DNA from: a bacterium
GTDB taxonomy: Bacteria; Margulisbacteria; Marinamargulisbacteria; SXXA01
Direction of reading: 5' to 3'
DNA length: 34,500 nt
Assembly: GCA_010028705.1 (NCBI GenBank)
Contig: RHAI01000013.1
Coordinates: 1 to 34,500, forward strand
The number at the start of each line of letters is the position of its first letter. The first letter of the stretch is position 1. This document shows positions 7,506 to 15,969 of the stretch, one piece after another. The position numbers and the translations under genes were made by a program. Below the pieces are notes generated by a model that was given only the letters and a program-made list of their open reading frames with translations, made no database searches and was not told the origin of the DNA.

Positions 7506-10500
7506 ATCTTCGAAATTGGGTGGGGCTGATCGTCGTTGGCGTGATGGGATGTACGGCGTTAAACGCTCAAGAATTTAAGGTGACAACGAGTCCAAACCCA
7601 GTGGGTCCTGGGGGTAAATTACGGCTTACTGTTCAATCGGGAGCGTCCATTGACCAGGCGAATGCGGTGGTAGCCGGCGTAAAAATCCCCTTATCCAAAG
7701 TGTCAGCGACGGTGTATACCGCGTCGATTCCAGTTCCCGCCACGGCAAAAAAAGGGGTGGTGACAGGGACCATTCAGTTCGTGAGCTCGCGTAAGCCAGT
7801 CGCTATTCCATTCCAATATGAAATAGGGGCCTCGCCGGATCGAAACCCTAGCTCCAGCCGCGCCGGCGAGGGTAGCCGAGGTGTCCAATTGGACACGGAT
7901 CCTAGTGATGAGTTAACGATCAAAGTGGATCAGTTAGAGGCAAAAGTAAGTTCACTTCAGACCCAACGAAACGCATTGAAATCAAAAGTGCAAACTCTAT
8001 CGAATGAAGTCGCTCAATTAAAGAAGCAAAATCAACCGTCGGGAAAAATCCAAACGAAGCAACGCGAATTGGATGCACTCCAGTCGGAATTGGATAGTCG
8101 CCAACGAGATCTTGAAAAAAAATCGTCTGAATTTGCGGAGCAGTTGAATCAATTGAATGCGCGCCAAGCACAACTTGATGTGCGCGAAAACGAAGTGAAG
8201 GCCATTGAGCAGAAAATCGAGAATGAAAAAAAGGCGTTAGCAACCCAAACGATCCAAACCCAGGCGGAAGCCCAACGAGTAATGGCCAAAGAAAAGGAAA
8301 TACAAGCTCGGGAATCTGATATGGCCAAAGCGGCAAAAGACTTAGCCGATAAAGGGCATCAACTCACCGCTCAAGTCAGCCAATTAAGAGATCAGCAGGT
8401 TGAATTGAATCAAAAGAAAATGGAATCCGATCAACGCCGCCGAGAGTTGGAAGCCCTGCAGTTAAAGCTAGGGAATAAAAGTAATGAGGTACAGTCGTTA
8501 GCCAAACAACTCGATGAGGATCGGGTTGAAATTGCCAAACAGCAAGCCTCAATTGCCTCTCAAGCGTCCAGTGTCTCGGCCCGCGAACGGGAGCTTAAAG
8601 CCGAGGAGTTATTAATGAGATCTCGACAGGATCGGTTACAGTCGGACACTGAGACATTAGTGAAGGAACAACAAGCTGTTAATGAACTTCAGGAACGGGT
8701 TCGGCAACGTCAAGAAAAATTGTCGACCCAGGAACAACAATTAAATCAAGTGCGGGGCGAACTCGATCAACGTGAAAAACAGATTCAATCCCGGGGTGCC
8801 GAATTAGATACTCAGGAACGGGATGTGGCCAGCAAAAAAGCCGCCATTCAGCGGAGAGAACAGCAGTTAAGTGCGATGACCACGGATCTCGACAATCGAA
8901 GTCAACAGCTCGCGTTACTGAATACCGAGTTTGACGCTAATCGACGAAAATATGCCAATGATCGGGCGCAATTAATGGCCGATCAAGAATCGATAGCCAA
9001 TGATCGAGCCCGATTATCTGCCGATAAAGAATCCTTGACTCAGGCCAATGCGGCAATTCAATCCCTCGGAAACGAGTTGGCGGTTAAACGCGCACAATTT
9101 GAGAAAGAGTATACCGAGAAAACCGCCGCTCAATCGTCGGATCGATTGGCGCTTGAGCGCCGGCGAAATGAGATCGAAGCGGCCACCGCTCGACTCACCC
9201 AAATGAAGTCCGATGCGGCGGCTCAGGCCGCCGTCCAGACCCGTCGCCAGGCTGAAATTGATGCCGCAAGTGCGGTATTGGCGAATCAGGTCAAATCGAT
9301 GGACCGACGAGAAAAATCTCTCACGCAATCGGAACGTGATATAAAAACCTTACAGGCTGACGTTGAGGCCAAATATCGGGCAATCGATGACTTAAAGAAT
9401 TGGATTCAGCGTCGGTCCGCCGAAGTCGAAAAGAGTTATCAGGTAGCGGCGGATACCAATCTTGTCGATGAAACGACGTTCGATCTTCAGTTTCAGCGGA
9501 TTGAGGCGATGACACGGACACTCCAAGAGCGATCCCAAAAAATAAAGTCGATCAATCAAGCCTTGATTGATCGCAACACAGCGCTAGAAAATGAAATGAT
9601 TGCGGTTGTTTCAACCCGGAATCAATTTAATATAAATTTTGCGGTGGGGTATCACAACTTTGATGGGAGTGTACCCTACCAATCGAGCGCCCAGTTTGGA
9701 TTACACTTTAATGGCCAGTTCAATCGGGAATGGAATGGGGAGGTTGGGGGCGTGTTAATTCCGTCGATTGATGATGGTCGGTCACGGACCATTATCCAGT
9801 TCGATGGAACGGTCCGGAAAGGGTTAATGCAATTTGGAAATACGGATATCGTCGGGTCCCTTGGCGTTGTGGCTGAAGTGGCGAGAGCGGCAACGATTAT
9901 GCCGATAATTGGTATTGGGACCAAATGGCGTCTCTCCAATGACTTTTCCACCACGATTGAGCTGTCTAAATCTCGCGACGTACTACTCAATTTGGGGTTT
10001 GAAAAGCGATTGATCTTAGATGCACCAGCCAAACCCACCCAACGTGTGATTGGGGCAATATCCCCTCAGAGCGACACCCCGACGGTATCGAGTGTTCCGA
10101 CGATCAATTGTATCTTGACCTTGAATAGCGATCGTCGAATCCGCTATTCGTTCGTTGGGCACGACCTCGTCGATATTGACACACATTGGGCCAAAAATCA
10201 GTTAGAATTATCGGATAGATATCGTTTGTTAATGCCTGAAGCGGTTACGACGTCGACTAGCGGAAATGGACCGAGCCCGTTGAAATGGGCCATGGCTCCC
10301 AATAAACCGTTGACACTCATCGAAGCTGCCCGAATGATTTCATTGGCGATGGTGTTGCCTCAAAAAATCCGTCAGCAAACAACATCGTTGTCTTATACCA
10401 TCGTCGATATCCCAGGTACACGGTATTTCACGGATGTTGTCATTCGAAATCCAAAAAATGAGATTGTTCGGGTCCTTCAAAATAAATTCCGGACGACGGC

Positions 10501-11098
10501 CGGTGAACATTCAGTGCTGTGGGATGGACGTGATGATTTAAAACGTGATGTTGAGCCCGGGACATACACGGTTGAGGTGACGCTTTATAATGGAGATCGA
10601 GTTAAAGTTGGCGGCCGGTCGGTGCCTGTGGGCGTTGAAGGGAACGAGTCGATCACCTATCGATCCAAATCAAAAAACGTTCGGTTCGATGACGTGCCGA
10701 CTGATAGTGAATCTCAGCAGTATGTTAATGATTGGATCGGACTGGGAAATTCCATCGACAGTATCCGAAAGACGACGACCCCGTCGACCCGACCCAGTCA
10801 TAAATTTGGTCCGGCACGATCGGTGTCTCGAATTTCATTTATGGTGGCGATTAGTAATGCTATCAAAGTATCTGCGGGAAATAATTATGTCGTACCGGAT
10901 TTGAGCCCCTACCGCGACATTAAAACAATTTCTCCAACCACAAAAGCCCAGTTAGGTCTTTACATCAGTGAGTTAAATTATGGCGGCGATGACCAAAATC
11001 GTCTCCGTCCGTTCGAAGATATCACCCGTGCCGAAGCGGCCGCTATTGTCGGCCGATTTTTAAATTGGCTATCGATTAGGGAAGGGGTAACTCTTTAA
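7502..11098 (+). CDS. secreted giant coiled-coil protein with FlgD-like and SLH domains
   Basis: This is a 1198-residue envelope protein. Residues 1-22 are a signal peptide ending ALNA-QE; a Cys in VMGC is a weaker lipobox alternative. Residues about 25-115 are an Ig-like beta domain. Residues about 138-700 are an uninterrupted Gln/Glu/Lys/Arg-rich coiled coil. Residues about 704-840 alternate like outer-membrane or beta-sheet strands. Residues about 973-1036 match the FlgD/Ig-type fold (a VLWDGRDD turn and GTYTVEVT). Residues about 1130-1193 form an SLH-like segment (PFEDITRAEAAAIVGRFL). I infer a long rod spanning periplasm or cell surface and tethering the outer membrane to the wall, as OmpM-type SLH proteins do, although there the SLH domain is N-terminal. 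I chose the ATG at 7502, which overlaps the previous stop; the longer frame lacks a signal sequence. Confidence 0.72.
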   Translation: MNLRNWVGLIVVGVMGCTALNAQEFKVTTSPNPVGPGGKLRLTVQSGASIDQANAVVAGVKIPLSKVSATVYTASIPVPATAKKGVVTGTIQFVSSRKPVAIPFQYEIGASPDRNPSSSRAGEGSRGVQLDTDPSDELTIKVDQLEAKVSSLQTQRNALKSKVQTLSNEVAQLKKQNQPSGKIQTKQRELDALQSELDSRQRDLEKKSSEFAEQLNQLNARQAQLDVRENEVKAIEQKIENEKKALATQTIQTQAEAQRVMAKEKEIQARESDMAKAAKDLADKGHQLTAQVSQLRDQQVELNQKKMESDQRRRELEALQLKLGNKSNEVQSLAKQLDEDRVEIAKQQASIASQASSVSARERELKAEELLMRSRQDRLQSDTETLVKEQQAVNELQERVRQRQEKLSTQEQQLNQVRGELDQREKQIQSRGAELDTQERDVASKKAAIQRREQQLSAMTTDLDNRSQQLALLNTEFDANRRKYANDRAQLMADQESIANDRARLSADKESLTQANAAIQSLGNELAVKRAQFEKEYTEKTAAQSSDRLALERRRNEIEAATARLTQMKSDAAAQAAVQTRRQAEIDAASAVLANQVKSMDRREKSLTQSERDIKTLQADVEAKYRAIDDLKNWIQRRSAEVEKSYQVAADTNLVDETTFDLQFQRIEAMTRTLQERSQKIKSINQALIDRNTALENEMIAVVSTRNQFNINFAVGYHNFDGSVPYQSSAQFGLHFNGQFNREWNGEVGGVLIPSIDDGRSRTIIQFDGTVRKGLMQFGNTDIVGSLGVVAEVARAATIMPIIGIGTKWRLSNDFSTTIELSKSRDVLLNLGFEKRLILDAPAKPTQRVIGAISPQSDTPTVSSVPTINCILTLNSDRRIRYSFVGHDLVDIDTHWAKNQLELSDRYRLLMPEAVTTSTSGNGPSPLKWAMAPNKPLTLIEAARMISLAMVLPQKIRQQTTSLSYTIVDIPGTRYFTDVVIRNPKNEIVRVLQNKFRTTAGEHSVLWDGRDDLKRDVEPGTYTVEVTLYNGDRVKVGGRSVPVGVEGNESITYRSKSKNVRFDDVPTDSESQQYVNDWIGLGNSIDSIRKTTTPSTRPSHKFGPARSVSRISFMVAISNAIKVSAGNNYVVPDLSPYRDIKTISPTTKAQLGLYISELNYGGDDQNRLRPFEDITRAEAAAIVGRFLNWLSIREGVTL

Positions 11099-11109
11099 AA
11101 TCTCATGAC

Positions 11110-11129
11110 ACACCTCGGGGGAGAGGTGT
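11110..11129 (+). terminator. hairpin between convergent genes
   Basis: ACACCTC (11110-11116) pairs with GAGGTGT (11123-11129) around a six-base loop, 12 bases after the stop of the giant protein and touching the stop of fmt. No T-run follows on either strand, so it is at best a weak bidirectional terminator. Confidence 0.3.
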
Positions 11130-11980
11130 TAGAGGGGCAGGGGGGGATTACCTAATAGGTAATCAGAGTAGGCCATAATATTCTTCCCCTCAGGACGCAC
11201 GAGACGTGGCGATAGTGATGAACCGAGTAGTTCCGCATCCAGTATTTTAACCCGACGGTTACCATCTTGAATCCAGGCCCCGGGGGATTGTGAAAAGGCT
11301 CGAATTCGGCGAAACATGTCGAGGCTCGACATCGTCGTAGGATCTAGCTTTGCGTCATCTGGGGTTAATTTATGGCAAAAAGTGGCCGCGGTGTGTACTT
11401 GCTCCTGTTCGAAAATAGGTCCCTGTAACCAGTTGGAAATAAAATTAAGTGTCATGTGTGCGCCCAGATTAGCGAGCCGATTATGTAACGACTCAAAATG
11501 GTCATTGTCGGTGATGGGTACCTGTTGACTCGCCAGAATCGGACCCGCGTCCATTGTTGCATTCATCCGAATTAATGTGATGCCGGTATGTGAATCTCCC
11601 GATAAAATCGCCGAGTGAATGGGGGAAGCGCCTCGAAGATGGGGCAGGTAGGATGCATGGATGTTCATGCAATAATAGGTATCGACAATTGATTTAGGGA
11701 AAATTAATCCATAGGCCACTACAACTACCAGGTCCGGAGCAAGGTGTTGAATCACTGATTTTAGCTCGCGTGTCGAATGGGGTTGATAGACTGGGATCCC
11801 CAACTGTTCGGCGGCGGCTTTTACCGGAGATCCTTGAAGTTTTCGTCCGCGTCCGGTGGGGGCATCGACCCGGGTGACTACACCGCATATCACGCCGGGA
11901 TATTGTGATGCGATGGCGGTTAAAATAGGGACCGAAAATTCAGGTGTGCCGCAGAATAAAAGCTTATTCAGTTGGGCCAT
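11129..11980 (-). CDS. fmt: methionyl-tRNA formyltransferase, short C-terminal domain
   Basis: This enzyme formylates initiator Met-tRNA using 10-formyl-THF. The catalytic residues N106, H108 and D144 sit in the expected context (NIHASYLPHLRGASPIHSAI, then MDAGPIL), and the N-terminus FCGTPEFSVPIL is typical. It has 283 residues, against about 310-315 in most bacteria. The shortfall is in the C-terminal OB-fold. After KILDAEL the chain goes almost directly to RPEGKNIMAYSDYLLGN, which resembles the usual final motif (PEGKxxMxxxDFLxG), so about 30 central residues of that domain appear to be missing. The ATG lies inside the 3' end of der (17-base overlap), so the genes are coupled. Confidence 0.9.
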   Translation of the reverse strand: MAQLNKLLFCGTPEFSVPILTAIASQYPGVICGVVTRVDAPTGRGRKLQGSPVKAAAEQLGIPVYQPHSTRELKSVIQHLAPDLVVVVAYGLIFPKSIVDTYYCMNIHASYLPHLRGASPIHSAILSGDSHTGITLIRMNATMDAGPILASQQVPITDNDHFESLHNRLANLGAHMTLNFISNWLQGPIFEQEQVHTAATFCHKLTPDDAKLDPTTMSSLDMFRRIRAFSQSPGAWIQDGNRRVKILDAELLGSSLSPRLVRPEGKNIMAYSDYLLGNPPLPL

Positions 11981-13298
11981 CCGTTAATCCACGGCTTTTG
12001 TATTTGATAACGAGTGGGTTTCCAAAAAAACAAGGAAATCGCAATCTCAGTTGGTTTTCGAGGTACCGTTCATAGTCGTTTTTGATTAGCCGTGGATGAT
12101 TTACAAATAACACAAATTCAGGGGGGACAGTCCCGACCTGAGTTCCGTAAAACACTTTAACGGGTCGACTATTGCGCGACGGTGGTGGATTCCGACGGAT
12201 GGTATCCGTGATAAATTGATTTAATTGGGGAGTAGAAATCCGGGTTTGGCCATCGATCACAATTTTGGGAACGATATCGAGTATTTTTGTGATTTGGTCC
12301 CGTTCTGAGGCTGATCCAACGATTATTGGGTAGTGCTCCAATCGAGGAATCTCTCGGATAATTCGGTTCTGCACATCAGACTTGGTCAGTTCATCATCAA
12401 TAAGATCCCATTTATTGACAAATAGAATGATACGGCGTCCGGCGGATAGCGCGGCCTCAATGACTCGTTTGTCTTGGTCGCGCAGTAGATCCGTGGCATC
12501 CAAAACAACAATACACACATCAGCTGATTCGATGGCGTGATTCGTGCGAACTGACGAATAGAATTCAATGGAATCGGCCATTTTAGATTTTTTTCGTAGG
12601 CCAGCTGTATCGATTAACAAAAACGATTGTTTTTTATAGGAAAAATTGATTTCAACCGAATCACGAGTGGTACCTGACGTTTCAGATACAATGACTCTGT
12701 CGCGGTTTAACAACGCGTTTGTCAACGATGACTTACCGACGTTCGGTCGTCCGACGATTGATAATGAAATTGCTTCTGGAATCGAGCTGTTGGACGGTTG
12801 GAAATGTTTAACACATTCTTCAATGAGATTATCAATTCCAGACCCTTGAGTAGCGGACACCGCAATGGGCGTTCCAAAGCCTAGTTGGAAAAACTCCGAT
12901 GTTGAAGCGGATTGTGCCGGATCATCGACTTTGTTGACCGCAATTATTGTTTTGGCGCGATAGGGTCTTAATCGATGTGCGATACTTGAGTCCATGGGAT
13001 GGATACCCTGGCGCCCGTCGGTTAACAATACGATTCGACTGGCTTCGGCCAGAAGTCCGTCCACCAGCGCTTCGATGTCTGTTTGAAAGGCAATGTCAGT
13101 CGATTTTTCAAAAAATACGCCACCGGTATCGACTAGAGTGAACGAATGTTTTTTCCATTTTACGTGGTACTCAAGAATATCCCGGGTAACACCTGGCTGA
13201 TCATCAGTAATTGACTTTCGCTTCTTTAGAATACGGTTAATTAAGGTAGACTTCCCAACGTTGGGGCGGCCAATGATGACGACCGATGCGTGACTCAT
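11964..13298 (-). CDS. der: ribosome-associated double GTPase Der (EngA)
   Basis: This is a 444-residue GTPase needed for 50S subunit assembly. It has two tandem G domains: P-loop GRPNVGKST (10-18), DTGG and NKVD (122-125) in the first; GRPNVGKSS, DTAGLRKKSK and NKWD (295-298) in the second. A KH-like C-terminal domain follows from about residue 350. Length is normal. The region upstream of the ATG (ATAGACATT) has no visible ribosome site, and only 32 bases separate the ATG from the terminator of the preceding gene. Der may therefore start on a very short leader or depend on read-through. fmt overlaps its end. Confidence 0.95.
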   Translation of the reverse strand: MSHASVVIIGRPNVGKSTLINRILKKRKSITDDQPGVTRDILEYHVKWKKHSFTLVDTGGVFFEKSTDIAFQTDIEALVDGLLAEASRIVLLTDGRQGIHPMDSSIAHRLRPYRAKTIIAVNKVDDPAQSASTSEFFQLGFGTPIAVSATQGSGIDNLIEECVKHFQPSNSSIPEAISLSIVGRPNVGKSSLTNALLNRDRVIVSETSGTTRDSVEINFSYKKQSFLLIDTAGLRKKSKMADSIEFYSSVRTNHAIESADVCIVVLDATDLLRDQDKRVIEAALSAGRRIILFVNKWDLIDDELTKSDVQNRIIREIPRLEHYPIIVGSASERDQITKILDIVPKIVIDGQTRISTPQLNQFITDTIRRNPPPSRNSRPVKVFYGTQVGTVPPEFVLFVNHPRLIKNDYERYLENQLRLRFPCFFGNPLVIKYKSRGLTDGPTE

Positions 13299-13330
13299 AA
13301 TGTCTATAGACTAACATACCCTAAAATAAA

Positions 13331-13357
13331 AAAGCCACCGAATATATCGGTGGCTTT
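13331..13357 (-). terminator. intrinsic terminator of the RNA-binding protein gene
   Basis: On the - strand a perfect ten-base-pair stem (AAAGCCACCG with CGGTGGCTTT, seven-base loop) is followed by TTTATTTTAG. It lies 28 bases after the RRM gene stop and before der. This is the clearest intrinsic terminator in the window. Confidence 0.9.
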
Positions 13358-13385
13358 AAAATCCTTAAACGATCAGAGGACGCTG

Positions 13386-13640
13386 TTAGGCGCGATCTGG
13401 ACGTGGTTTTGCTTCGTTTACGATTAGCTTACGACCTTTGAAATCACGATCGTGTAACTGTGTGATTGCAGTTTGAGCTTCGCCATCATTTGGCATTTCT
13501 ACAAAACCGAAACCTCGTGAACGACCAGAAAATTTATCGATGATAATTTTTACTGTATCAACTGCACCAAAATCCACGAATGCAGCTTTTAATTCCTCTT
13601 CTGATGCGGAAAACGGCAAGTTTCCGACAAATAACTTCAT
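13386..13640 (-). CDS. small RRM RNA-binding protein
   Basis: This 84-residue protein is a single RNA-recognition motif: RNP2 is LFVGNL (3-8) and RNP1 is RGFGFVEM (42-49), both intact. Stand-alone RRM proteins of this size occur in cyanobacteria (Rbp family) and several other phyla, where they bind single-stranded RNA and are often cold-induced or act post-transcriptionally. I chose the ATG at 13640; a TTG one codon upstream is possible. GAGG lies six bases before the ATG. The leader (13641-13797) carries a small hairpin (CGGGTG 13675-13680 with CACCCG 13684-13689) that could matter for regulation. The gene is monocistronic, ending in a strong terminator. Confidence 0.92.
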   Translation of the reverse strand: MKLFVGNLPFSASEEELKAAFVDFGAVDTVKIIIDKFSGRSRGFGFVEMPNDGEAQTAITQLHDRDFKGRKLIVNEAKPRPDRA

Positions 13641-13757
13641 CAAACACCTCTAGACCAAAATTTCCAAAGACAAGCGGGTGATCCACCCGTAAATCACTGG
13701 TACCGGGATGGTAATTGACTTTAGACTAATTGTAAATAGCGAGCTAATTTTGGTTTC

Positions 13758-13786
13758 TGGACAGGCGGCTCACTTTTTACTACTAT
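13758..13786 (+). promoter_or_regulatory. promoter candidate for the tRNA pair
   Basis: TGGACA (13758-13763) and TACTAT (13781-13786) are spaced by exactly 17 bases and end 11 bases before tRNA-Thr. The expected transcription start falls just before the mature 5' end. The -35 box matches five of six positions and the -10 box four of six. Confidence 0.45.
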
Positions 13787-13797
13787 CGAATCCAGGT

Positions 13798-13873
<76 letters not shown>

Positions 13874-13939
13874 TTATAATCGCCAAGTGAATTAATCTTG
13901 TTGCTCAGGTTAATGTCTGTTACGCTTGCGTCCCCGTTA

Positions 13940-14015
<76 letters not shown>

Positions 14016-14064
14016 TTTTTAAAAAAATCTTCTTAAAATCCAATTTAACGTTGCTTTAAGGTTT

Positions 14065-15969
14065 GTGTTGTTATCCTATCGATTAATGAACTCCGTTTGT
14101 CGTCAAATACTGTTGGGCGTGTTCCTGATCGGTTTAAACTTCGCCTCTCCGTGCGGCGCTCAGTCAACCGGCCCGTTCGGTTCTCCGAGCCCGATCTCTG
14201 GGGTTGTAGTTGAAACATTAGACGGGTCGTTGGGCGATAAATTTACACTCTATTCGCCGTCGACAAATTGGGTGACAAGTCAGAATAGACTGATTGTTAA
14301 AGGGATCAATCGCCTATTAACTCCGGTATACGTCAATGGTAAATTCGTGCCCTTGCGAAAGGATGGCCGGTTTTTTGCGGAAATTCCATGTGAGCCTGGG
14401 CTTCAATCAACGTTTATCACGTTTGAGCTGGCTGATGGAAAGCATATCGTAACAATTAAGCGGCATGGATATCGCTATTCAGCTGCGCCATCGAAGGGGG
14501 CATTGGATTGGGATCCTGAGGTCGTGGTTAATCTAAAATTAGCCGGAGATATTTCAACTCGGTCCCTGTCATCGTCGATTTCACGGGGGGAATTTGCCGA
14601 CTACCTGTCGAAAGTGGTGGTGTCAGGCGCCAATCGCCGGATAATAACCCGGCCGTTAAATGTCGATCTCGACCCTCCAGTGGTAGGGGGGGCAGTCGAC
14701 TGGGTGGTAAATGCGGGGTTTATGGACGCCTTTCCCGACAACGACTTTCGTGGCGACAGCGACTTATCCGTTGTTGAGTACGCGGTTGCCATGGTTAAAG
14801 TGACCCGTCAGCCGCTCCTGGAAGTCCCATTGCCCAAAAAGGTATCGATACCGAAGTGGGTGTGGCGATATTTAAATTCGGCCCAACGGGCTGGATTTTT
14901 GAATGCCTCGCAGCTTAAATCGCCGACGGCGTCGGTAAGTTTGGCGACGGTGGGTCTCGGTATTCGCCGCTTGCCTCAGTACGAATTGTTGTATCAACTC
15001 GGGGCCGGGTCATTAAAGGATTCGGACTCTGATCGGGCGGCCTTAAAGAAACACTTGTTTGCCATCGTTGATCATAAAACTAAATCAATGGCGACAACGA
15101 TCGCCGCAAAATCTGTAAACATCCCAGGGAAATCCATAGTGTCACGCATGTCCGGTGATCAACCGATTAGCGATATTCGACTGCCAGATTCACGGGCATC
15201 GATAGCGACGCCGACGACGCCAGTGTCTCCGTCAACTCGGCCCATTAGCGACCTGACGCTCACGGCCCCGGAACCCAAAGTTCATTCATATCTCGTCGCG
15301 GATTCGCCGTCCCAATCGTCCCAGCTCGTTAGCGCGAACCAATCCACTCACCGGATCAACGACCCAGTTGCCGATGAATTGACAGTTACTGGGAGTCCCA
15401 TGTCGTTGTTTTTGGATATCAAAGGCCATTGGATCGAGGGAACGGCGCAGAGGATGCTTTCACTACGGTTACTCGACCACTGGCCGGTTCCAGAGGGTAA
15501 ACCCACCGGCAATTTTTACCCCAAATCTCCGATGTCGAAAGGTGATTTTTTAACCTTCGCTGTTGATATATTTGGCATTCCTGATGGTACGTCAACGGGT
15601 AATCGCCGATTGCCTGACGTGTTGTCAGAGAATGGGCGCTCTGTGTCCATCAACCAGTTGGTTGCGGCGAGCGTTATTAACGGTAATCGGGCTGGGCGCC
15701 TGCAGTTGGCTCGGAATTTGACCCGGATCGAGGCCCTAGTCATATTGCAGCGCTTGTCGGGGTATCAGCCTGAACCGCCCGTTGACAATGGTACGGGGAA
15801 AGATTCCAATCGAAATGCGTGGTATACCCCTTATGTTGAACGTGCTATCGCTGAGAAGTGGATAAGCGCTGGGTATTACTCTCCAAATTCGGTTATTTCT
15901 CGAGCGGAACTCTTGGCTTTGGTGGCCAAAATGCCAGTAATATCACAACGATTAAAGGGAGAAAAATAA
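14065..15969 (+). CDS. secreted SLH-domain protein
   Basis: This protein has about 634 residues. The N-terminus is a signal peptide (RQILLGVFLIGLNFASPCGA-QS). Residues about 50-135 form an Ig-like beta domain (VYVNGKFVPLRKDGRFFAEIP). Residues about 173-250 are SLH-like (AGFMDAFPDNDFRGDSDLS). Residues about 340-440 are a Ser/Thr/Pro-rich linker. SLH-like segments then follow at about 448-505, 513-568 and 583-623. Three tandem C-terminal SLH repeats usually bind peptidoglycan-linked polymer, so I infer an envelope protein anchored to the wall. The start could be GTG 14065, TTG 14068 or ATG 14086; AAGG lies just upstream of the first two. It begins 49 bases after tRNA-Phe and its stop overlaps the argS ATG (TAATG). 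Confidence 0.72.
   Translation: MLLSYRLMNSVCRQILLGVFLIGLNFASPCGAQSTGPFGSPSPISGVVVETLDGSLGDKFTLYSPSTNWVTSQNRLIVKGINRLLTPVYVNGKFVPLRKDGRFFAEIPCEPGLQSTFITFELADGKHIVTIKRHGYRYSAAPSKGALDWDPEVVVNLKLAGDISTRSLSSSISRGEFADYLSKVVVSGANRRIITRPLNVDLDPPVVGGAVDWVVNAGFMDAFPDNDFRGDSDLSVVEYAVAMVKVTRQPLLEVPLPKKVSIPKWVWRYLNSAQRAGFLNASQLKSPTASVSLATVGLGIRRLPQYELLYQLGAGSLKDSDSDRAALKKHLFAIVDHKTKSMATTIAAKSVNIPGKSIVSRMSGDQPISDIRLPDSRASIATPTTPVSPSTRPISDLTLTAPEPKVHSYLVADSPSQSSQLVSANQSTHRINDPVADELTVTGSPMSLFLDIKGHWIEGTAQRMLSLRLLDHWPVPEGKPTGNFYPKSPMSKGDFLTFAVDIFGIPDGTSTGNRRLPDVLSENGRSVSINQLVAASVINGNRAGRLQLARNLTRIEALVILQRLSGYQPEPPVDNGTGKDSNRNAWYTPYVERAIAEKWISAGYYSPNSVISRAELLALVAKMPVISQRLKGEK

Noticed and set aside
7920-8336. 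138-codon open frame on the - strand and repeat-like DNA in the coiled-coil gene
   Set aside because: Antisense to the Gln/Glu-rich coiled coil, whose codon bias leaves the opposite strand open; the repetition is heptad coding, not a CRISPR array or tandem DNA repeat.
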